NCBI GenBank assembly: GCA_903813345.2 | Contig: CAIIXF020000007.1 | Coordinates: 34,874,538 to 34,938,537, forward strand | DNA: 64,000 nucleotides | Source of the DNA: Owenia fusiformis | Taxonomy: Eukaryota; Annelida; Polychaeta; Sabellida; Oweniidae | Reading direction: 5' to 3' | Part shown: in pieces, positions 59,001 through 64,000 of the stretch | How the letters are laid out: the number at the start of each line of letters is the position of its first letter | Numbering within the stretch: position 1 is the stretch's first letter | Made by a program: the position numbers and the translations under genes | Notes under the pieces: model-generated | Told to the model about the DNA's origin: nothing | Databases searched by the model: none | What the model saw: only the letters and a program-made list of their open reading frames with translations

Positions 59001-60535
59001 TGGTATTGTGGCTGCTTCTTTGGTGGTTGTTAATGTGGCTGCTTCTTTGGTACTTGGTATTGTGGCTGCTTCTTTGGTGGTTGTTATTGTGGCTGCTTCT
59101 TTGGTACTTGGTATTGTGGCTGCTTCTTTGGTGGTTGTTATTGTGGCTGCTTCTTTGGTACTTGGTATTGTGGCTGCTTCTTTGGTGGTTGTTAATGTGG
59201 CTGCTTCTTTGGTACTTGGTATTGTGGCTGCTTCTTTGGTGGTTGTTAATGTGGCTGCTTCTTTGGTATTTGTTATCGTAGCTGCTTCTTTGGTACTTGG
59301 TATTGTGGCTGCTTCTTTGGTGGTTGTTAATGTGGCTGCTTCTTTGGTATTTGTTATCGTAGCTGCTTCTTTGGTACTTGGTATTGTGGCTGCTTCTTTG
59401 GTGGTTGTTATAGTGGCTGCTTCTTTGGTACTTGGTATTGTGGCTGCTTCTTTGGTGGTTGTTATAGTGGCTCCTTCCTTCGTGCTTGTTATTTTGGCTG
59501 CTTCTTTGGTAGTTGATATAGTAGCTGCTTCTTTGGTAGTTGTTAATGTGGCTGCTTCTTTGGTATTTGTTATCGTAACTGCTTCTTTGGTACTTGGTAT
59601 TGTGGCTGCTTCTTTGGTGGTTGTTAATGTGGCTGCTTCTTTGGTACTTGGTATTGTGGCTGCTTCTTTGGTGGTTGTTAATGTGGCTGCTTCTTTGGTA
59701 TTTGTTATCGTAGCTGCTTCTTTGGTACTTGGTATTGTGGCTGCTTCTTTGGTGGTTGTTAATGTGGCTGCTTCTTTGGTACTTGGTATTGTGGCTGCTT
59801 CTTTGGTGGTTGTTAATGTGGCTGCTTCTTTGGTATTTGTTATCGTAGCTGCTTCTTTGGTTCTTGCTATTGTGGCTGCTTCTTTGGTGGTTGTTAATGT
59901 GGCTGCTTCTTTGGTATTTGTTATCGTAGCTGCTTCTTTGGTACTTGGTATTGTGGCTGCTTCTTTGGTGGTTGTTAATGTGGCTGCTTCTTTGGTGGTT
60001 GTTATTGTGGTTGCTTCTTTGGTACTTGGTATTGTGGCTGCTTCTTTGGTGGTTGTTAATGTGGCTGCTTCTTTGGTATTTGTTATCGTAGCTGCTTCTT
60101 TGGTACTTGGTATTTTGGCTGCTTCTTTGGTGGTTGTTAATGTGGCTGCTTCTTTGGTGGTTGTTATTGTGGCTGCTTCTTTGGTACTTGGTATTGTGGC
60201 TGCTTCTTTGGTGGTTGTTAATGTGGCTGCTTCTTTGGTGGTTGTTATTGTGGCTGCTTCTTTGGTATTTGTTATCGTAGCTGCTTCTTCGGTTGTTGTT
60301 ATTTTGGCTACTTCCTCAGTAGTTGTTAATGTGGCTGCTTCTTCAGTAGTTTCCATTGTGGCTGCATCTTCGGTGTTTTTTATTGTGTCTGTTTTTTCGG
60401 TACTTGTTATTGTGGCTGCTTCTTCCATGATTGCTTTTATGACTGCTTCTTCGTTGGTTGTTATTTTGACTGATTCTTCCTTGGTTATTATATCGGCTGT
60501 TGAAGTTATCACAGCAAGGAAGCAAAGCAATGGCA
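46983..60535 (-). CDS. Mucin gene 2: SEA/EGF transmembrane mucin with Arg/Asp/Glu repeat tail
   Basis: This is the paralogue of gene 1 in the same orientation. Ten exons with GT/AG borders were found: 60535-58643, 54436-54297, 53909-53848, 53688-53474, 53277-53094, 52027-51809, 51514-51458, 51285-50583, 50227-50066 and 47030-46983. They add up to about 1227 codons plus an unlocated first exon, which must lie right of 60535 or beyond the window. The order of domains is as in gene 1, but the mucin region is longer (~630 codons) and built on TKEAAT repeats, and the charged tail is longer. The SEA part carries several N-glycosylation sequons (NTT, NQT, NAT, NIT, NLT). The frame immediately upstream of 60535 has no ATG, so a spliced start is required. 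Confidence 0.77.
47455..49230. mobile_element. Foldback element, outer arms
   Basis: Arms of about 150 bp at 47455-47605 and 49070-49230 are inverted (GGTCAGTATCAAGATGCGGT at 47457; ACCGCATCTTGATACTGACC at 49201). A second foldback (47604-48433) interrupts it beside the left arm. The middle 48440-49065 has no recognisable ORF. It lies in the last intron of mucin gene 2. Confidence 0.6.
47604..48433. mobile_element. Nested foldback element, 5-bp target duplication CTTAT
   Basis: Ends CACAGGCTGGTATCGAAA and complement are flanked by CTTAT at 47599-47603 and 48434-48438. The two ~405-bp halves are inverted copies around a ~20-bp centre. The word TTTGTCCGCTGTGACGGAGC occurs twice direct and twice inverted, at both ends of each arm. 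Confidence 0.72.
49231..50065. other. Intron of mucin gene 2, no feature recognised
   Basis: AT-rich, with one G-run near 49370 and no convincing repeats. Confidence 0.5.
50066..50227 (-). CDS. Mucin gene 2 exon: Tyr/Asp-rich tail segment
   Basis: This 54-codon phase 0/0 exon starts with GMYDNKTYSNDEYSKD and ends FFPRLDCVDTNKD. Relative to gene 1 it has an insertion of about 15 residues (KYNPSDGLQRSLEKD) in the middle. Acceptor CGTAACAG, donor GTGAGT. Confidence 0.8.
50583..51285 (-). CDS. Mucin gene 2 exon: Arg/Asp/Glu repeat cytoplasmic tail
   Basis: It encodes about eight tandem ~10-residue units of the type RNRDERYKDE, then the conserved part (PVFSSQQDESNLERR, DRMPP, LSAEEEARFDLA, RDGRDLYDNR, YERE). 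Compared with gene 1 it has more repeats and an extra ~25-residue block around DIGVARYPADVYRREE. Donor GTGAGA, phase 0. Confidence 0.85.
51458..51514 (-). CDS. Mucin gene 2 exon: short cytoplasmic linker
   Basis: A 57-nt exon encoding DEDYPLSELYRQEMSGLN. Acceptor GTATTTAG, donor GTATGT. It adds a Tyr (DEDYPLSELY) absent from gene 1. The phases agree with both neighbours. Confidence 0.72.
51809..52027 (-). CDS. Mucin gene 2 exon: end of EGF, transmembrane helix, juxtamembrane segment
   Basis: It encodes CNDGFYLQGGECKSY, the helix VAIVGGSLGGAMLILIIILI, then KKRSPPVPKTIPPELYDID and an acidic DRDDDFEIKPSIK. The helix and the Pro/Tyr motif are almost unchanged from gene 1. Acceptor GTTGCAG, donor GTAAAT. 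Confidence 0.87.
52100..52958. mobile_element. Element with ends made of GGGGATGAGTTGTCC repeats
   Basis: Two CATCCCCAGGACAACT-type units at 52111-52146 face about seven GGGATGAGTTGTC(C/T) units at 52832-52950, so the ends are inverted and internally repeated (~18-bp unit). The interior has (TTGTATTT)n at 52317-52345. No ORF. Intron of mucin gene 2. Confidence 0.5.
53094..53277 (-). CDS. Mucin gene 2 exon: Cys-rich EGF-like region
   Basis: It encodes VSMCNNRGSFIRCDYGHRC, CFSLCAQTPYGKWRQGDC, ENGKCSLGGNGAAAVCK. The eight cysteines match gene 1 although four residues are missing in the first loop. Acceptor TTTTGTAG|TC, donor AA|GTAAGA. Confidence 0.83.
53474..53688 (-). CDS. Mucin gene 2 exon: SEA domain, cleavage motif and second half
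   Basis: It completes FRNGSIIAVFDLVYDA at the splice site CATTTAG|GAATGG, the SEA cleavage strand, and ends TTFKQING with donor GTAAAT (phase 1). It contains sequons NAT, NQT, NIT and NLT. Confidence 0.84.
53848..53909 (-). CDS. Mucin gene 2 mini-exon: SEA domain, middle strand
   Basis: A 62-nt exon encoding HNDGGLNQTGSLLKCAITNF and two bases. Acceptor TATTTTAG, donor GTAATT. It links the phase 0 end of 54297-54436 to the phase 2 start of 53474-53688 and gives a continuous SEA fold. Confidence 0.8.
54297..54436 (-). CDS. Mucin gene 2 exon: SEA domain, first part
   Basis: It encodes MPTLSIKMAGLPFHPQLRNT and NVFKTFVRDVKGFILFQS: the first strand and helix of SEA. Acceptor TCTTTTAG, donor GTAAGT. 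Sequence identity with gene 1 is low, but length, phases and hydrophobic pattern agree. Confidence 0.75.
55185..55540 (+). mobile_element. Dispersed MITE, copy B
   Basis: It matches the reverse complement of 10480-10760 (AAAGTTTAAACCACTTTG, TGAAGGACT, AAAATTGGTTGATAGGTGAG against its partner). It begins near AAAGGCCCCATATAAAG. Confidence 0.45.
55773..55995 (-). CDS. Exon-like ORF of unknown gene
   Basis: An open stretch of ~74 codons between a possible acceptor (AAAATTAG) and donor (CACAG|GTACTC). It encodes KSRRHARRILETRVRESG, then VPLTPVRNYIHNLSDSRF, then LRLDKEELLNLIKNGRSC. Codon use looks coding-like (many CGN/CGA Arg codons), unlike the surrounding intron. It has no counterpart in mucin gene 1 and I do not recognise the family. 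It may be an exon of a nested gene or a transposon-borne ORF. Confidence 0.3.
57822..57970. promoter_or_regulatory. Cluster of nuclear-receptor-like half-sites (DR1)
   Basis: TGACCTTTGACCT occurs at 57822 and 57941, a direct repeat of the AGGTCA half-site with one base between (DR1, on the minus strand). Between them lie TTGACCTTGACCTCAGGTCA (57859) and a further CTGACCTT (57960). DR1 sites bind RXR, HNF4 and COUP-TF in animals. It could equally be an internal repeat of an unrecognised element. Confidence 0.35.
58107..58460. mobile_element. Short mariner-type MITE (GTGGCCGGAAAAAAAGAGACC family)
   Basis: Ends CAGAGTGGCCGGAAAAA and TTTTTCCGGTCACCCTG, TA at 58105-58106 and 58461-58462. It is an internally deleted relative of 45683-46674, sharing TTTGTTCCTGAAAGT and ATGCTCCAAATTG. 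Confidence 0.72.
58643..60535 (-). CDS. Mucin gene 2 exon: signal-like segment and TKEAAT mucin repeats
   Basis: It begins PLLCFLAVITSTA, a hydrophobic segment aligned with that of gene 1 from the splice site on. About 60 nine-residue units follow, such as TKEAATIPS, TKEAATLTT and TKEAATITN, arranged in higher-order sets. Each unit is 27 bp. The Lys-Glu pairs make the array Thr-rich and charge-balanced. It ends PPPPSRRPIL with donor GTAAGT. The antisense strand is open throughout because of the codon-length repeat. Confidence 0.82.
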
Positions 60536-60767
60536 CTAAAAAGGATCCAGGGCAAAACCGAAATGTAATAATTTACTTTTTGCACAAATAACCTTTCGAC
60601 TCATCTTTTCGACTTTTGTCTCACCAATTGTCTTTATAAAGGAATAAATAAGAATAAATAGAGTCATACGTGTAATAATCCTATGGATTTCTAATCTAAT
60701 TGGGATGTGTCTATTTTGAGTTGGAATTCACATAACGTATGTTCAATTTTTGATAGAGAGACATTGA
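60536..60767. other. Sequence upstream of the mucin gene 2 repeat exon
   Basis: Presumed first intron. Bases 60537-60575 resemble 30486-30522 beside gene 1 (both read ACATTTC and GTGGAT/CTGGAT before the acceptor), so the intron end is also duplicated. No first exon was identified. Confidence 0.45.
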
Positions 60768-62622
60768 CCCCTGTTACACAGGCCAGTTGAAATGCTTCGT
60801 TACGAAGCAATTTGACAAAAAGCTTCGTAACGAAGCAATTTTGGGCCAGTGGTACCTGTTACACTGCTGGGTTGAGTCTAACGAAGCATTTTTGTAACGA
60901 AGGTTAGAGAAAAAATTCTGTCCACACTGGCTTTATCCAACCCTAACGAAGCAATTATTTGGTGTTACACTGCACTTAAAATGCTTCGTTGCGCGTGCGC
61001 ATTACTCATTTGCCCCACCCACTTATTATGATTAATATTTTATTCTTTTGATATAAACCATTGATCAAATTCAAAAATCTAATTTTGAATCTTTATTTTA
61101 ACAATTCAGCACAGAAAAAGACTAGTTCAAAATTCTCGGGAAAATAAAACCAGATGAATGTGATCATTCCGTACACATGTCCATACATTTTTCCTATCCT
61201 TTCGATTTTTATATATTTCAGCTGTCAATACGATTACAAGCATTGTTTTCATTTTCTATCATTTCCTTTGGAAAACATATGGAATAAAAATAGGCCTATG
61301 TTAATTACTAGGAGGAATTGGATTTGGGGTTTATACAGATGACTAGTACATGTATGTAATATCGTATAAAAACGTTCAATTTCCAAATGGACTTCTCAGT
61401 TATATTTCAAATAGTACAGTGTAGCCATTACTAAAATATCTCGGTGTTCGGCTGGTGGTTTAAATACTATTTCATGTCCAATTCATTTTAATATGAATAT
61501 TACCCGTCTCGCCAATATTCCATGCATATTTGATTTGACATAAATTAGTATGTTAATCCATCAGCCGTCCGTTGAATTCGTAAATGGCGCAAATAGGAAG
61601 AAACTTGAATATCAGTTGTAAGCATCGTCTTACGACACATCAATAGTGTTTGGGGCTGGCCTAAAACATGCAGCCTCTCTGTGGCAAATATCTGTCGACA
61701 AGAAACAATTTTGGCCACCTTTCCTTGTCCGCAGGTTTTATCGTATTTGTATACGGAAGTTTTGAAACGTAATTAATTCAATATATTTAAACATGAAGTT
61801 TAAATTCAATTACAATTTAATATCGTCGAAGAATAAAATAATGGAACGACTAGTACAAGTATTGCAATGGGGTGATAGCCAGTTGAATACGATTTCTGAA
61901 GAGAGACATTTTCGAATCAATCAAATCGGCTAAATTCTCTGATATGATTCACATGGAAGCAATTGTATCAGTATCATGGTATCAACACCTTTAGAATTAC
62001 ATTCAAGGTACAATTATTCGAGGCGCAAGAAAAAATTAATATTAAACATGTATGCCACAACTTTCTATTTCTAGGTTTATTCTCTAATAGATCAGATAAA
62101 CGTTTCAAAACTACCGTATACATATACGGTAAAACCTGCGTTTTTAGATTTAATACTTTTTGTCATATCAATGCAAGGAAAGGCAGGGAATCGAATGAAA
62201 TGCTACGAAAGACGGTAAATCACATTTGTACGTGGCGTTTAGGGCTTGAGTTAGCGTCAATCAGTGACGCAAATAGGTAATTATTTTAATCAAAACGTAG
62301 CATTATAATAATACGTACTTAAAAACATGTTCTTTCCTCGCGATTCCTCTCATTTAGTACAAAATGATGAATGTGCTCTTTATTACGCGCATGCGCAAAC
62401 CGCCAACTAAGCATTTTCTAACGAAGCTACCTGTTACACTGGCCAAAAAAGCTTCGTTGGGACCTAACCTTCGTTGAATTTTATAATCAATTGCTTCGTT
62501 ATCAACTAAGCTTTTCTAACGAAGGCGGAGGTGTTACACTGGCCAAAAATTGCTTCGTTACGTAGCTTTCTTGTCAAATTGCTTCGTAACGAAGCATTTC
62601 AACTGGCCTGTGTAACAGGGGT
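60768..62622. mobile_element. DNA element with GCTTCGTTACGAAGC-rich inverted ends
   Basis: Ends ACCCCTGTTACACAGGCCAG (60768) and its complement (ending 62622) extend to about 75 bp and contain several self-complementary TGCTTCGTTACGAAGCA words. Further CTGTTACAC(T/A)GGCC termini at 60840-60990 and 62410-62540 suggest stacked sub-terminal repeats. The interior ORF 61963-62280 has no recognised motif. No transposase. Confidence 0.55.
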
Positions 62623-64000
62623 CAGTGTTACACCTCCGCCTTCGTTAGAAAAGCTTAGTTGATAACGAAGCAATTGAGTAGAAAATTCAACGAAGGTTAG
62701 GTCCCAACGAAGCTTTTTTGGCCTGTGTAACAGGTAGCTTCGTTAGAAAATGCTTAGTTGGCGGTTTGCGCATGCGCGTAATAAAGAGCACATTCATCAT
62801 TTTGTACTAAATGAGAGGAATCGCGAGGAAAGAACATGTTTTTAAGTACGTATTATTATAATGCTACGTTTTGATTAAAATAATTACCTATTTGCGTCAC
62901 TGATTGACGCTAACTCAAGCCCTAAACGCCACGTACAAATGTGATTTACCGTCTTTCGTGGCATTTCATTCGATTCCCTGCCTTTCCTCGCATTGATATG
63001 ACAAAAATTATTAAATCTAAAACACGCAGGTTTTACCGTAAATGTATATTTGAAACGTTTATCTGATCTATAAGGGAATAAACCTAGAATATTTAAATGT
63101 CCCTCTTTCCGGGAAAACTCCGTCTCATGTGTGGAAGGGTAAACTTTTGAAATTACATAAGATATGCTTAGTGAATAGAAATTGATTGATTCGAAAACGT
63201 CTCTCTTCAGAAATCGTATTCAACTGATTATCGCCCCATTGCAATACTTGTACTAGTCGTTCTATTATTTCATTCGTCGACGATTTTAAAATGTAATTGA
63301 ATTTAAACTTCATGTTTAAATATATTGAATTAATTACGTTTCAAAACTTCCGTATACAAATACAGTAATACCTGCGGACAAGGGACGGTGGCCAAAATTG
63401 TTTCTTGTCGACAGATATTTGCCACAGAGAGGCTGCATGTTTTAGGCCAGCCCCAAACACTATTGATGTGTCGTAAGACGATGCGTACAACTGATATTTA
63501 AGTTTCTTCCATTTTGCGCCATTTTCGAATTCAACGGACGGCTGATGGATTAACATACTAATTTATGTCAAACTCACTCAAATATGCATGGAATATTGGC
63601 GAGACGGGTAATATTCATATTAAAATGAATTGATCATGAAATAGTAGTTAAACCACCAGCCGAACACCGAGATATTTTAGTAATGGCTACACTATTTGAA
63701 ATATAACTGAGAAGTCCATTTGGAAATTGAACGTTTTTATACGATATTACAGACTAGTCCTCTGCATAAACCCCAAATCCAATTCCTCCTAGTAATTAAC
63801 ATAGGCCTATTTTTATTCCATATGTTTTCCAAAGGAAATGATAGAAAATGAAAACAATACTTGTAATCGTATTGACAGCTGCAATATATAAAAATCGAAA
63901 TGATGGGAAAAAATGTATGGACATGTGTACGGAATGATCACATTCATCTGGTTTTATTTTCCAGAGAATTTTGAACTAGTCTTTTTCTGTGCTGAATTGT
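61101..64000. repeat. Giant inverted repeat, arms over 1.3 kb
   Basis: Left arm 61101-62541 and right arm 62625-64000 are near-identical inverted copies. ACAATTCAGCACAG at the left matches CTGTGCTGAATTGT at the window end, and GGCGGAGGTGTTACA matches TGTTACACCTCCGCC at the centre. The spacer is about 83 bp. The right arm runs out of the window. The small ORFs in the arms mirror each other. Confidence 0.8.

Noticed and set aside
58588-60591. 667-codon plus-strand ORF over the mucin exon of gene 2
   Set aside because: Antisense reading of the 27-bp TKEAAT repeat. The hydrophobic VAASLVLGIVAAS pattern is the mirror of Thr/Lys codons.
61963-62280. 105-codon ORF inside the giant inverted repeat
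   Set aside because: Its mirror copy in the right arm is broken by stops and no motif is recognised.

Overview
The window is AT-rich, intron-rich eukaryotic DNA from an animal. It carries SEA/EGF-type transmembrane mucin genes, a Ty3/gypsy element, a Penelope-like reverse transcriptase, a LINE, many Tc1/mariner-type elements and a Kolobok-like element. The repeat spectrum and scattered TACATGTA words suggest a marine invertebrate, perhaps a lophotrochozoan such as a mollusc. That assignment is only a guess.

The host content is two tandem paralogous genes on the minus strand. Gene 1 runs from about 30485 down to 4568 and gene 2 from about 60535 down to 46983. I rebuilt ten exons of each from splice sites, intron phases and comparison of the two copies. 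Every phase closes and the exon order is identical. Each predicted protein has an N-terminal hydrophobic segment, a long Thr-rich mucin repeat, a SEA domain split over three exons, a Cys-rich EGF-like region, one transmembrane helix, a Pro/Tyr-containing juxtamembrane segment, an Arg/Asp/Glu repeat tail, a Tyr/Asp-rich segment, and a 15-residue C-terminal peptide encoded by its own exon. The predicted lengths are about 909 and 1227 residues plus an unlocated first exon. The mucin repeats differ completely between the copies, while the SEA, transmembrane and C-terminal parts are conserved. They look like membrane mucins (epithelial or haemocyte surface) with a possible signalling or scaffold tail.

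The rest is intron or intergenic DNA full of mobile elements. From low to high coordinates: a GTTCG-rich element with terminal inverted repeats (1-1707); a foldback element (3530-4154); a ~75-bp satellite (5730-8239) split by a Kolobok-like element (8240-10310); a MULE-like element with 9-bp target duplications (13253-14168); a palindromic element (15197-15838); a 1.3-kb element with 6-bp duplications (20190-21517); a LINE carrying three nested TA-flanked elements (23055-28320); a Penelope-like element (30545-39240) interrupted by a gypsy element with identical LTRs (31012-38026), which itself holds two later insertions; several mariner-type palindromes (41440-46674); nested foldbacks (47455-49230); and a giant inverted repeat running off the right edge (61101-64000).

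The first exons and promoters of both mucin genes were not located. No RNA genes or CRISPR arrays were seen. All coordinates come from reading by eye; no alignment, structure or database search was run.
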